Part shown: piece after piece, positions 1 through 8,611 of the stretch
Layout: each line of letters begins with the position of its first letter
How positions within the stretch are numbered: position 1 is the stretch's first letter
DNA from: Janthinobacterium sp. Marseille
GTDB lineage: Bacteria; Pseudomonadota; Gammaproteobacteria; Burkholderiales; Burkholderiaceae_D
Reading direction: 5' to 3'
Assembly: GCF_000013625.1 (NCBI RefSeq)
Contig: NC_009659.1
Coordinates: forward strand, 2,108,001 to 2,172,000
DNA length: 64,000 bases
The notes under the pieces: generated by a model
Database searches by the model: none
Told to the model about the DNA's origin: nothing
The model's input: only the letters and a program-made list of their open reading frames with translations
Program-made: the position numbers and the translations under genes

Positions 1-20
1 GCTTCAATGAATTGTCTATT

Positions 21-50
21 AATGTTCGCTTCTGGCCGATAGCTAACATC
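21..50. repeat. Left hairpin repeat flanking the methyltransferase gene
   Basis: The arms TGTTCGCT (23-30) and AGCTAACA (41-48) pair except at one position. The sequence AATGTTCGCTTCTGGCCGA matches, in inverted orientation, the repeat at 757-787 (shared pattern AATGyyCGCTTnnGGyCGA). The two copies bracket one gene. Nature unknown; seen by eye only. Confidence 0.5.
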
Positions 51-82
51 TCCAGACATGCACGAGCTAATGCTTCGCTTAC

Positions 83-691
83 TCAGCTGCGACGTTGAAC
101 AATGACCACTAAATGTTTTTGGGGAAGTTGGTCAAATTCGAGATGCCTAAGCACGCAACCGGCATCTTCAATAACTTTCAGGAAGCCATTTATTCCAAGG
201 GTACTGTAATAGACTTCGGGTCCCATTGAGGAATCAACATGAAAGCCTTCGGTATCGAGACCACCGGCACTGAAAATGAAAACGCCGTCTTCTTTCAGCG
301 CCGTCATGAGCTTCAGCATTAATGGGCGCTGTTTTTCAAGGTCGACATGCCAGATGCTGTCCCAAGCCGATATAAACCGATAGGAACGCGGCGGCTCCCA
401 TTTACACACGTCATCATGATGTAGCACTACCGCTGGGTCAGCCTCGCCGGCTAATTCGACCATCCTTTGCGAGATATCGATGCCTTCAATTTTCAATCCT
501 TGAGCGCGAAGCAGCCGGTTGAATCGGGTATTGCATCCGCATCCAACATTCAACGCCCATCCATCGACCCCGGGTTCAAGAAAATTTATGGCCCGCTTGT
601 GCGACTCAATACCGTTATGCGGATTGAAGCTCCCGTCGAGCCAGCTATCCGCGATTTCGTCGTAGGCCAGTGCTATATCAACGTGTGTCAT
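83..691 (-). CDS. Class I SAM-dependent methyltransferase
   Basis: The 202-residue protein has the layout of a small class I (Rossmann-like) methyltransferase. Motif I is LNVGCGCN at about residues 47-54, an acidic/IDIS segment follows (GLKIEGIDIS), and a YRFISAWDSIWHVD stretch sits where motif IV is expected. It should use S-adenosylmethionine in the cytoplasm, but the substrate cannot be told from sequence. Motif I lacks the usual leading D/E-x-G, having N-V-G instead, which is mildly unusual. The gene stands alone, divergent from the diguanylate cyclase gene, and is bracketed by inverted hairpin repeats at 21-50 and 757-787, so it may have arrived as a one-gene unit. Family assignment is good; function is open. 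Confidence 0.8.
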   Translation of the reverse strand: MTHVDIALAYDEIADSWLDGSFNPHNGIESHKRAINFLEPGVDGWALNVGCGCNTRFNRLLRAQGLKIEGIDISQRMVELAGEADPAVVLHHDDVCKWEPPRSYRFISAWDSIWHVDLEKQRPLMLKLMTALKEDGVFIFSAGGLDTEGFHVDSSMGPEVYYSTLGINGFLKVIEDAGCVLRHLEFDQLPQKHLVVIVQRRS

Positions 692-756
692 TTTTAGTCA
701 CGTATTTTCTATATTTAATAAACCAATTCTCGCATGTCGCCAATCAGCCGATGGGG

Positions 757-787
757 GCGTCCGGTTTCGACCCTAAGCGGGCATTCA
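757..787. repeat. Right hairpin repeat flanking the methyltransferase gene
   Basis: GTCCGGTT (759-766) and AAGCGGGC (775-782) form an 8-bp stem with one mismatch and one G-T pair. Its reverse complement aligns with the copy at 21-50. The rest of the 692-961 gap shows AT-rich sequence that may hold divergent promoters, but nothing else definite. Confidence 0.5.
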
Positions 788-961
788 AAATAATTTAAGT
801 GGCTGCTTCAGATTGCAAATTTATCACCCCCTCTTTAATATACCCACACTCCATCATCATGACCCTGCTTTTGACCGCTTGCAGATACTCCAGCTGTCAC
901 ACACGATGACATGCTTCCCGACTAATTATGAAGGCTGTTCAAGGCGCTGCGTTTCAGGCGC

Positions 962-2152
962 TTGTTTTTGAAAGTACAGTTAGTGCAAAAAATCGACGTA
1001 TTTTCCCTGTTTATCGCGATGACGCTCAACTTGTCCATCATGGCAGTGGCGCTGCCTTATTTCATGGGGCGGGTAAATCGTGCAGCGCGGTACGCGCAAA
1101 CCGGGATCGTGCTGCAAACCGCGGGCTGGATTTGCCTGTTTTCGTCGAGTGCCGTCGAACGGGGTGGATGGGCCGACCATCTGCTGTCGACTCTCGCGAT
1201 GGGCTGCGTTTCGAGTGGCATGGTGTTCAACGCCATGGCTTTTCAGATATGGTGCGGCCGCATGGTAGCAGTGCGCGCACCGATCACCATTGCCGTATTG
1301 ATGACCACCGGCTACAGCATCGGTTTTTCCGATTATCCGTTCCGGGTGGGCTGGGCCAACGGCTTGTTGGCCTTGCAGATCGCCACAGTGGTGGCTGACC
1401 TTTGTCGCCCACCCAAGGTCGCAGTCGGACGCTGGCGCTGGCTGTTGATTATTTGCCTTACCATTCAAATGATAGTGCTTGCCTGCCGGGCCGTGCTTGG
1501 TGCGTTCTACACCGCCGAGTTCCCGAATTTCTTTGGCCCTTACCTAGTCAACCGAGTATTTGCATTGTCTTCGAATTCAATGATGGTGCTGTCAGTAGTG
1601 GCCATCCTCCTGGCGCACCGCGACGAGGCGGCACGCGAACTGGAACGGCTGGCTACGCTGGACGGCCTGACCGGTGCCTTGAATCGTCGCGCCTGGCTGC
1701 TACAGTCCGGCATCGAACTCGCCGGCAGTGTGCGTTACCGGCAGCCTATAGGCCTGTTATTACTTGATCTCGACTATTTCAAGCAAATCAACGACACCCA
1801 CGGCCATGCCGTTGGTGACCGCGCACTGCAGCTTTTCGTGACCGGATTGCGCACCGTCAGCCGCACCGGCGACCTATTCTGCCGTTATGGCGGTGAAGAA
1901 TTCTGTGTCCTGCTCAAATGTGCCGACCTTGCCTCGGTGACCGCGTACGATCAACGCATGCGCCAGTGGCTGGCGCAACATTCACCCCAGGAGTTGGGAT
2001 TCAAGCTTTCTTATAGTGCCGGCATTACCATGCGCGAACACGACGGCGACACCATAGATACCATGCTACAGCGCGCCGACGTCGCCCTGTACGAAGCCAA
2101 GTCGCAAGGACGTGGCTGCACTCTTGCCAGCCCGGTACGGCTCAGCGCCTGA
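962..2152 (+). CDS. Membrane-bound diguanylate cyclase (GGDEF)
   Basis: Predicted to make cyclic di-GMP from two GTP. The N-terminal half (about residues 1-215) is hydrophobic, with six or seven likely membrane spans. The C-terminal GGDEF domain contains RYGGEEF near residue 310, and five residues upstream an RTGD that fits the RxxD inhibitory I-site, so product feedback is likely. The DLDYFKQINDTHGHAVGD segment is typical of active cyclases. No EAL domain is present. The start is uncertain: a TTG at 962, a GTG at 983 or an ATG at 1019 are all possible, and the first gives the fullest first membrane span. The membrane sensor region is not one I can name, so the input signal is unknown. It is monocistronic. 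Confidence 0.85.
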   Translation: MFLKVQLVQKIDVFSLFIAMTLNLSIMAVALPYFMGRVNRAARYAQTGIVLQTAGWICLFSSSAVERGGWADHLLSTLAMGCVSSGMVFNAMAFQIWCGRMVAVRAPITIAVLMTTGYSIGFSDYPFRVGWANGLLALQIATVVADLCRPPKVAVGRWRWLLIICLTIQMIVLACRAVLGAFYTAEFPNFFGPYLVNRVFALSSNSMMVLSVVAILLAHRDEAARELERLATLDGLTGALNRRAWLLQSGIELAGSVRYRQPIGLLLLDLDYFKQINDTHGHAVGDRALQLFVTGLRTVSRTGDLFCRYGGEEFCVLLKCADLASVTAYDQRMRQWLAQHSPQELGFKLSYSAGITMREHDGDTIDTMLQRADVALYEAKSQGRGCTLASPVRLSA

Positions 2153-2288
2153 GTCATCCACGCGCATTCGCAGATCCGCCGACATCGTCAAAAGACTCCT
2201 CATCGGATGTTCTTATTTCGATCTCGGAGTTCAGATGTTCGGGATTTCGTTCTGCCCGGGCGCGGACATTGAGAAGCCGCCGCTGACG

Positions 2289-2744
2289 TTAAGCGAATGC
2301 TTCCGCCAAAAACGTCTCCAGCTCCCGCTCTTCAAGAAGCTCAATCGACAAGTTCCCAAAACGTTTAGGCAACCAGAGGATACGAGCGCCGCTTGGGGAA
2401 TTCAGATTGTCGCGCGCGAGGGCTTTGCCATTTTCATCTTCCGGCTGGACTCCCATTGCCAGCAACTCGTCGTAGGCGGCCTCGATATCCGGGGTCGAGT
2501 AGCAATGCCGGTAAATCGTGCCTTCACCGTTGGTGTCCATCAGTGCCTTGAGGTTGCCGCTTAAAGGCTGGACAAGCATGAAGCGTTCGGCATCCCATTT
2601 AATGACCGCATAACGGACATGCAAGTCATCGCGCTGCCACACCAGTGTCTTTGAAACCCGCGCATTAAAAAGCCGGGCGTAATAATCACATGCCTCCTCC
2701 AGGTTCGCGACCAGGATATCTACATGGCTGAACTTCATTTTCAT
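2289..2744 (-). CDS. VOC (glyoxalase/dioxygenase-fold) protein
   Basis: A 151-residue single VOC module starting MKMKFSHVDILVANLEEA, the usual opening beta strand of glyoxalase/bleomycin-resistance/ring-cleavage dioxygenase proteins. An open frame continues upstream to 3056, but that part lies over the marR gene in another frame. The ATG at 2744 gives the natural N terminus. It follows the MarR gene on the same strand with an 82-bp gap, so the two are probably co-transcribed. Substrate is unknown. MarR-plus-VOC pairs in other bacteria often deal with quinones or other electrophiles, and the azoreductase across the promoter region fits that, but this is inference. Confidence 0.8.
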   Translation of the reverse strand: MKMKFSHVDILVANLEEACDYYARLFNARVSKTLVWQRDDLHVRYAVIKWDAERFMLVQPLSGNLKALMDTNGEGTIYRHCYSTPDIEAAYDELLAMGVQPEDENGKALARDNLNSPSGARILWLPKRFGNLSIELLEERELETFLAEAFA

Positions 2745-2826
2745 ATGTTTACTTTTCTGGCAGCGGCAATATGTTTGAGTGGGTGCTACACGATGATCGA
2801 CAAGCCCTATCCTGCTTCGCCTGCTC

Positions 2827-3270
2827 CTATTCAGAACCACGCGCCGCAAGCGCCGCCTGGTCCAGTGCATTTGCAAGGGTGCGCTGCTCATCACTCTTGA
2901 ACTGGGAAAGGAATAGTTCAGAAACCGTGGCTTCGTAAATTTTCCACATTTTTTTCCGCAGCGCTTTTCCCTCGGCAGTAATAGTTGCGAAGGCCGCCCT
3001 GCCGTCTTCTTCCGAACGCGCGCGTGTGACCAGCTTTTCCTGTTCCAGACGATCAATCAGGCGCGTCAGGTTATAGCGCTCAATCGCCAATGCCTCTGCC
3101 AATTCGTGCATGCGCCGCGTGCCGTTCTTCCCGCTCTCCAGTCCCCAGAGTACGTCATACCACGCATAGGTCGGCAAGCCCGCAGCCGCCAGGCGACGCT
3201 CGATTTCCTTGATGAGCACGCGATGGGTGCGCACAAAAGAGAACCACAGATCCGGTTCGTTGTTGTTCAT
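2827..3270 (-). CDS. MarR-family transcriptional regulator
   Basis: A 147-residue winged-helix regulator. The recognition region is at about residues 50-75 (MHELAEALAIERYNLTRLID) and the wing carries the family hallmark D-G-R (EEDGRAAFATIT). MarR proteins bind as dimers to short palindromes and release DNA on ligand binding or cysteine oxidation; no cysteine is present in this protein, which argues for ligand sensing. It is divergent from the E1/azoreductase operon. Two closely similar palindromes (3300-3313 and 3349-3362) in the shared promoter region are likely its operators, giving autoregulation and control of the opposite operon. Confidence 0.88.
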   Translation of the reverse strand: MNNNEPDLWFSFVRTHRVLIKEIERRLAAAGLPTYAWYDVLWGLESGKNGTRRMHELAEALAIERYNLTRLIDRLEQEKLVTRARSEEDGRAAFATITAEGKALRKKMWKIYEATVSELFLSQFKSDEQRTLANALDQAALAARGSE

Positions 3271-3299
3271 TCGAATCTCCGTTGAATGTTTTTATATCG

Positions 3300-3313
3300 A
3301 TTGCATTTGCAAT
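3300..3313. promoter_or_regulatory. Putative MarR operator, marR-proximal copy
   Basis: ATTGCA-TT-TGCAAT is a perfect inverted repeat with a 2-nt spacer, 30 bp upstream of the marR start codon. It is nearly identical to the second copy at 3349-3362, with centres 49 bp apart. Assignment to this MarR rests on position and symmetry. Confidence 0.65.
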
Positions 3314-3348
3314 TCAAATGATACCACTGTAGGATTGCCATCCATACG

Positions 3349-3362
3349 ATTGCAATTGCAAC
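3349..3362. promoter_or_regulatory. Putative MarR operator, E1-proximal copy
   Basis: The core TTGCAATTGCAA (3350-3361) is a perfect 12-bp palindrome matching the half sites of the copy at 3300-3313. It lies about 80 bp upstream of the E1 start, where it could block that promoter. Confidence 0.65.
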
Positions 3363-3442
3363 GATTTTTCACCCCCCCGGGAACGCTGATTCTCGTCGCT
3401 GCGCGCGGTCCCGGTACGCCTGAAACATTTTCGGAGATCCTC

Positions 3443-6115
3443 ATGAATCAACCGTTTGCAGAAGTCGACATTGACCCGCAAGAAACACAGGAGTGGCTTG
3501 AATCGCTGGATGCTGTTATCGATGTGGAAGGCCGCCCGCGTGCCCACTACCTGCTTGATAAGCTGGCCGATCTCGACCTGGCGCGCCACGGCGATTTGCA
3601 TGGTCGCGTAACGACGCCCTACGTCAATACCATTAGCAGGCAACGGCAACCGGCCTATCCCGGCGATGCCGGCATCGAGCGCCGCCTGAACGCCTATATA
3701 CGCTGGAATGCGATGGTCATGGTGCTGCGCGCCGGCAAACATTCAAATGTAGGTGGGCATATTGCAACCTATCAATCCGCCGCAGTGATGTATGACGTCG
3801 GCTTCGATCACTTCTTCCGTGGCCGCACAGATACCTTTGATGGCGATATGGTGTACATCCAGGGGCACTCTGCTCCGGGCATTTATGGTCGTGCTTTCAT
3901 TGAAGGACGCATAGATGAGGCGCGCATGGATAATTTCCGCCGCGAGTCGGATCGTGTCGGCTTATCGTCATATCCGCATCCGCGCCTGATGCCGGACTTC
4001 TGGCAATTCCCTACGGTGTCGATGGGACTGGGACCGCTCACGGCGGCTTACCAGGCGCGCTATATGCGCTATCTCGAATATCGCGGATTAAAGCAGCCGC
4101 AAGGACGCAAGGTCTGGGCTTTCCTTGGCGACGGCGAAATGGATCAGCCGGAATCACTGGCAGCGATTTCGCTCGGCGGCCGCGAACGCCTGGACAATTT
4201 GATCTTTGTGGTCAATTGCAATCTGCAGCGCCTGGACGGCCCGGTGCGCGGCAACAGCAAAGTGATCCAGGAGCTGGAAGCGACTTTCCGCGCCGCCGGC
4301 TGGAATGTGATCAAAGTCATCTGGGGCAGCGACTGGGACCGCTTGCTGGAAAAAGATGTCACAGGCCTGCTGCGCCGACGCATGATGGAATGCGTGGATG
4401 GCGATTTTCAAACATTCAAATCGCAAAACGGCGCATATGTACGGCAGCACTTCTTCGGTAAGTATCCGGAGTTGCTGGCGATGGTCACCGATATGTCAGA
4501 CGACGAGATATGGAAGCTGACGCGCGGCGGGCATGATCCGGAAAAAGTTTATGCCGCCTATGACCAGGCCGTCCGCACCAGCGGCCAGCCGACCGTCATC
4601 CTGGCAAAGACGGTAAAAGGCTTCGGCATGGGTGAAGCCGGAGAAGGCCAGAACATCAATCATCAACTGAAAAAAATGAGCGCCGATGCCGTGCGCACTT
4701 TCCGCGACCGCTTCGCCCTCCCCGTCAGTGATGAGCAACTGGAAGAAATGCCCTACCTGCGGCCGGCACCGGACAGCGAGGAAGCGCGTTACCTCGTGGC
4801 CAGGAGGAAGGCACTTGGTGGTCATATCCCGGCACGCTTCAGCGAAGTCGAGCCTTTGGCAGTGCCACCGCTATCGGCCTTCGCCAGCCAATTGCAAAGC
4901 AGCGGGGAACGCGGCGTGTCGACCACCATGTCCTTCGTGCGTATCCTGACCGCCCTGTTGAAAGACGAAAATCTCGGCAAGCTGGTAATCCCCATCGTAC
5001 CGGATGAATCGCGCACCTTCGGCATGGAGGGATTGTTCCGCCAGATCGGCATCCACTCCTATCTCGGCCAGCTCTATACACCGCAAGACGCCGGGCAGCT
5101 GAGTTACTACAAGGAAGCCAAGGATGGACAAATCCTGCAGGAAGGCATCAATGAATCCGGTGCGATTTCATCCTGGATCGCAGCCGGCACTGCTTACGCC
5201 AACCACGGTCTGGCGACGATTCCGTTTTATATTTTTTACTCGATGTTCGGCTTGCAAAGGGTTGGTGACCTCGCCTGGGCTGCCGCCGATGCACGTACCC
5301 GCGGATTCTTGCTGGGTGCGACTGCCGGACGCACCACACTGATGGGCGAAGGATTGCAGCATGATGACGGGCATAGCCACGTCCTGTCTTCCGTCATCCC
5401 AAGCTGCATTTCCTATGATCCAACCTTCTCTTACGAACTGGCCGTCATCATCCACGATGGCTTGCGGAGGATGTATGTCGAGCAGGAAGATATCTACTAT
5501 TACATCACCCTGCTGAATGAAAGCTATCAACATCCTGCCATGCCGGACGGCGCTGAAGCAGGCATCCTCAAAGGTTTATATCTGTTGCGTGAACACGCCG
5601 CTCAGCAAGACGGTGCCCCTCAGGTACAACTGATGGGTAGCGGTTCCATCCTGCGTGAAGTAATCGCTGCGGCAGAACTGCTGGAACAGGATTTCGGTAT
5701 AGCCAGCGACATCTGGAGTGCGACGAGCCTGACCGAAGTACGCCGTGATGGCCTGGCTGCTGAACGCTGGAATATGCTGCACCCGGATGAAGAAATGCGC
5801 ATTCCCTATGTACAGGAATGCCTGATGGGTCGCCGCGGTCCTGTCGTCATCGCCACCGATTACATGAAGATCGTCGGTGACCAGATCCGGCCGTTTATCA
5901 ACGACCGCAGGTTCATTGCATTGGGCACTGATGGATTCGGACGTTCGGATACTCGGGAATCCTTGCGCAGCTTCTTTGAAGTAGACAGGCATTTCATCGT
6001 CCTGGCAGCGCTGAAGGTGCTGGCCGACGATGGAAGTATTCCGCGCAGCAAGCTGGGCGAGGCGATACAACGTTACGGTATCGATATCAATAAAGTTGAT
6101 CCTGCTGCAGTGTAA
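3443..6115 (+). CDS. aceE: Homodimeric pyruvate dehydrogenase E1-type protein, stand-alone
   Basis: An 890-residue thiamine-diphosphate-dependent 2-oxoacid dehydrogenase E1 of the homodimeric (AceE) type. The ThDP motif runs from GDGEMDQPE near residue 230 to NCNLQRLDGPVRGN, and the length is that of the family. The ATG at 3443 is preceded by GGAG and starts MNQPFAEVDIDPQETQEW, a normal AceE N terminus; the open frame upstream of it crosses the operator region. No E2 (aceF) or E3 (lpd) gene is adjacent, unlike the usual pdh operon. It is followed 25 bp later by an azoreductase gene and sits under a putative MarR operator. It could be a second, conditionally used PDH E1 or act on another 2-oxoacid such as 2-oxobutyrate; sequence alone does not decide. 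Confidence 0.9.
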   Translation: MNQPFAEVDIDPQETQEWLESLDAVIDVEGRPRAHYLLDKLADLDLARHGDLHGRVTTPYVNTISRQRQPAYPGDAGIERRLNAYIRWNAMVMVLRAGKHSNVGGHIATYQSAAVMYDVGFDHFFRGRTDTFDGDMVYIQGHSAPGIYGRAFIEGRIDEARMDNFRRESDRVGLSSYPHPRLMPDFWQFPTVSMGLGPLTAAYQARYMRYLEYRGLKQPQGRKVWAFLGDGEMDQPESLAAISLGGRERLDNLIFVVNCNLQRLDGPVRGNSKVIQELEATFRAAGWNVIKVIWGSDWDRLLEKDVTGLLRRRMMECVDGDFQTFKSQNGAYVRQHFFGKYPELLAMVTDMSDDEIWKLTRGGHDPEKVYAAYDQAVRTSGQPTVILAKTVKGFGMGEAGEGQNINHQLKKMSADAVRTFRDRFALPVSDEQLEEMPYLRPAPDSEEARYLVARRKALGGHIPARFSEVEPLAVPPLSAFASQLQSSGERGVSTTMSFVRILTALLKDENLGKLVIPIVPDESRTFGMEGLFRQIGIHSYLGQLYTPQDAGQLSYYKEAKDGQILQEGINESGAISSWIAAGTAYANHGLATIPFYIFYSMFGLQRVGDLAWAAADARTRGFLLGATAGRTTLMGEGLQHDDGHSHVLSSVIPSCISYDPTFSYELAVIIHDGLRRMYVEQEDIYYYITLLNESYQHPAMPDGAEAGILKGLYLLREHAAQQDGAPQVQLMGSGSILREVIAAAELLEQDFGIASDIWSATSLTEVRRDGLAAERWNMLHPDEEMRIPYVQECLMGRRGPVVIATDYMKIVGDQIRPFINDRRFIALGTDGFGRSDTRESLRSFFEVDRHFIVLAALKVLADDGSIPRSKLGEAIQRYGIDINKVDPAAV

Positions 6116-6140
6116 AAACCTTTTTCCTTCAGACCCTTGT

Positions 6141-6758
6141 ATGCGCCTGTTGAATATTGTTTGTTCGCCGCGTGGTGGAAAGTCAGTTTCCATCGCTATT
6201 GCCAATACCTTCCTCGATGCATACGGCCAGAGATGTCCCGCGCTGGAAGTCGATACCCTGAATGTATGGGAAGAAGATTTCCCCGACTTCAACAATCAGG
6301 CCATCGGCGCCAAATACAAGCGCGTGTCAAAGGAAGCCTTGAACAATGCCGAACAGGCGGCGTGGAAAAGCATAGAGACGCTGGTACAGCGCTTCCAGCG
6401 GGCTGAGCGGATTGTGCTTGGTGTTCCGATGTGGAATTTCTCTTACCCGTACAAGCTGAAGCAACTGATTGACCTCGTCAGCCAGCGCAATATGCTGTTC
6501 AGCTTCGATGGCAGGCAATACGGCCCGCTGCTGGAAATTCCGCGCGCGCTGGTGATACATGTACGGGGGCAAAGCCGGGGCTTGGATATCGACAGTCCGG
6601 GTTTCGAACACCAGGCTGATTACATTGATTTCTGGTTGAAGTTTATCGGCGTGGCAAATGTCCTGAGCATTCAGCTGGAACATACCTGGGATGGACGTGC
6701 GCCAGAAACCATAGAGGCAGGGAAAGCGCAGGCCATCGCGCTGGCTGCCGATTTTTGA
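6141..6758 (+). CDS. azoR: FMN-dependent NADH:quinone/azo reductase
   Basis: A 205-residue flavodoxin-fold NADH-azoreductase. It has the N-terminal phosphate-binding strand-loop (LNIVCSPRGGKSVSIAIANTF), the FMN-contact segment GVPMWNFSYPYKLKQLID and the RGQSRG loop of AzoR proteins. AzoR reduces quinones and azo dyes in two-electron steps with NADH, and in several bacteria it is induced by MarR-type electrophile sensors. The ATG at 6141 is chosen because it starts directly at the first beta strand; the longer open frame overlaps the E1 gene. The 25-bp gap to the E1 gene suggests one transcript controlled by the MarR sites. It ends 2 bp before the stop of the convergent 542-aa gene. Confidence 0.88.
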   Translation: MRLLNIVCSPRGGKSVSIAIANTFLDAYGQRCPALEVDTLNVWEEDFPDFNNQAIGAKYKRVSKEALNNAEQAAWKSIETLVQRFQRAERIVLGVPMWNFSYPYKLKQLIDLVSQRNMLFSFDGRQYGPLLEIPRALVIHVRGQSRGLDIDSPGFEHQADYIDFWLKFIGVANVLSIQLEHTWDGRAPETIEAGKAQAIALAADF

Positions 6759-6760
6759 AA

Positions 6761-8389
6761 CTATTCCTGGTCGGTCTGGGGAGATACCGGCTGCTGGATA
6801 TTCGAAATACTCCAACCCTTGTCCTGCAAATCAGCAGGATCAGTTTGCAGCAGGATCTGGCCGTGCACTTCTTCCAGTTTCTGCTGCCAGTTATAAAGCG
6901 CTGACGGAGTATTTTTCTTTAAATCTTCCATCAAGGGCTTCAGCGATTCCAGGATATCCCGCTTCTGCGATGCCTCAAATGGCGTCGTGGTATCTGCGGT
7001 CAACTCACCCATTTCATACTTCGATGTACGGGTGGATTGCTTCGCCGACTGCATGGAAAAAGCTTCACTCAGTACGCCTTTGGTGTACGCGAGTCCAATT
7101 GAGCTTTCTGCCGAGTCTTCGATCTGCTTGTAGTAATAATTTTGCGACTTGTTATCGGTCGTCAGTATCAGCGGCACATCCGGGATCAGTGACATGTGAT
7201 AACTGGCCGTCAAATGTGATCGCTGTTGTTGCGCAATGGTGCGATTGAACTGGTTTGGCCCGCCAACCTGTGTGGCTTGCGATACATCGTAGGCGAAGGT
7301 ATCGGTTTCACTCAGGTTCTTTGGATTGGATGACTCCGGCACCTGTTTGATTGATGCCTTGAAATCGGCCAGCCCGGTCAGCATTGCGTGATCGACGTCA
7401 GCCAGGCTTATCTTTGCCTGCTGCGTCGGTGCGACGTAGTCGCTGTTCATCTGGGTAAAGGCATCCTTGAACATGGCCGCCAGTTCTTTGTCGGCATTGC
7501 CGCGCGACGCAGCCTTGTCAAACTGTTTCAAATAACTGTCGATGGCCGCAGTGCGCTGCCCGGCGTTGCCCCAGATGGAAGAGTCACGCATGTCGACGCT
7601 GACATTCAGCGTGCCGACCGGGCCATCCAGGTTCACACTCCGCGTCGTGCTGTCTGCATGGAAGTCCAGTGTCTGCGGTGTTTTCCCATCCAGCGCGATG
7701 CTGGAATGAAAATCCACCGAAGACAATACTTTCGAATCAAATTGCGTCAGGCCGGCGAGATTGAGAACCGGCGGCTTCGCACTGATGCCATCGATTGCAT
7801 CCTGGAATCCGGTGGCCAGGTTTCCCAGTGCAATGCGTTCCGCATCGCTGAGGTCGCCGCTGCTTTGCATCTGGACTTGCAGGCGGTCATCCTGGCTGCC
7901 CAATACAATCTCAACATCGATACCGCTTTTTGTCTGGATACGCAGTTTTTGTTCCGCCCACGGGGACGGGGCCTTTGATGTACCCGGTGCGGCTACTTCT
8001 GCCGTTTCGTCAGGAGCCTGGCTGACCGATTGCGTCAACCCATTCGCACCATTCTTCAACATATCAAGCAATGCGCTTCCTATGCCCTTGAAGCGATTAC
8101 CGATAGATTGCGAAAAGAAGTTTCCTGCCATCAGTCCGGATACAGCATCGTTCGGGCGGACCTTCCAGACCAGTGGAGCCGCTGCGGTGGACTCGATACG
8201 TGGAATTGAATAGGTTGGCTCCGGCGCGGAATTCTGCTTGCTTGCGCCCAGCGTAACAATCGTCGACTGCGATGGCGTCGCTGCGGATTGCGCTTGCACC
8301 TGGCCCGACATTACGCGGGACGAACCGGCGGAAGCCGACGGCACATTGGAAGGTGACATCGCGGACTGCAATGCGGATATGGACGTCAT
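6761..8389 (-). CDS. Uncharacterised 542-aa protein
   Basis: I do not recognise a family. The first 60 or so residues are rich in Ser, Ala, Gln and Pro and look disordered, with no classical signal peptide. Next is a short moderately hydrophobic segment (about residues 80-115, SGLMAGNFFSQSIGNRFKGIG), then a mixed alpha/beta part with charged and polar residues, and a Gln/Pro/Asp-rich tail. There are no cysteines and no obvious membrane span. The composition (S/A/Q-rich N terminus, soluble body) resembles secreted or flagellum-associated proteins, but nothing specific supports that. It is single, convergent with azoR. The 8390-8611 gap upstream contains the loose inverted repeat CCTATTCA/TGAATAG, possibly part of its control region. 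Confidence 0.7.
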   Translation of the reverse strand: MTSISALQSAMSPSNVPSASAGSSRVMSGQVQAQSAATPSQSTIVTLGASKQNSAPEPTYSIPRIESTAAAPLVWKVRPNDAVSGLMAGNFFSQSIGNRFKGIGSALLDMLKNGANGLTQSVSQAPDETAEVAAPGTSKAPSPWAEQKLRIQTKSGIDVEIVLGSQDDRLQVQMQSSGDLSDAERIALGNLATGFQDAIDGISAKPPVLNLAGLTQFDSKVLSSVDFHSSIALDGKTPQTLDFHADSTTRSVNLDGPVGTLNVSVDMRDSSIWGNAGQRTAAIDSYLKQFDKAASRGNADKELAAMFKDAFTQMNSDYVAPTQQAKISLADVDHAMLTGLADFKASIKQVPESSNPKNLSETDTFAYDVSQATQVGGPNQFNRTIAQQQRSHLTASYHMSLIPDVPLILTTDNKSQNYYYKQIEDSAESSIGLAYTKGVLSEAFSMQSAKQSTRTSKYEMGELTADTTTPFEASQKRDILESLKPLMEDLKKNTPSALYNWQQKLEEVHGQILLQTDPADLQDKGWSISNIQQPVSPQTDQE

Positions 8390-8611
8390 GGAGCTAAACC
8401 CTGGGCTTTTGTCATTTTCTAATCAGATCAACATGCGTACGGCCTTACATGATCATGCCGGCCTATTCAAAATAGTTGCCTATACATTGAATAGAGGATG
8501 TCTTGTATAACGGCCGGTCTGGAATAAACTTGAATTCCAATTACCCTGGACGCTGTATCTGATTAATTGTGTCCCAAGCCCATCACTGCGTGACACATGG
8601 CGGGAACTGCC

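Noticed and set aside
2745..3056. Upstream extension of the VOC protein to 255 aa
   Set aside because: It lies over the marR gene in another frame and shows no domain similarity; the VOC fold begins at the ATG at 2744.
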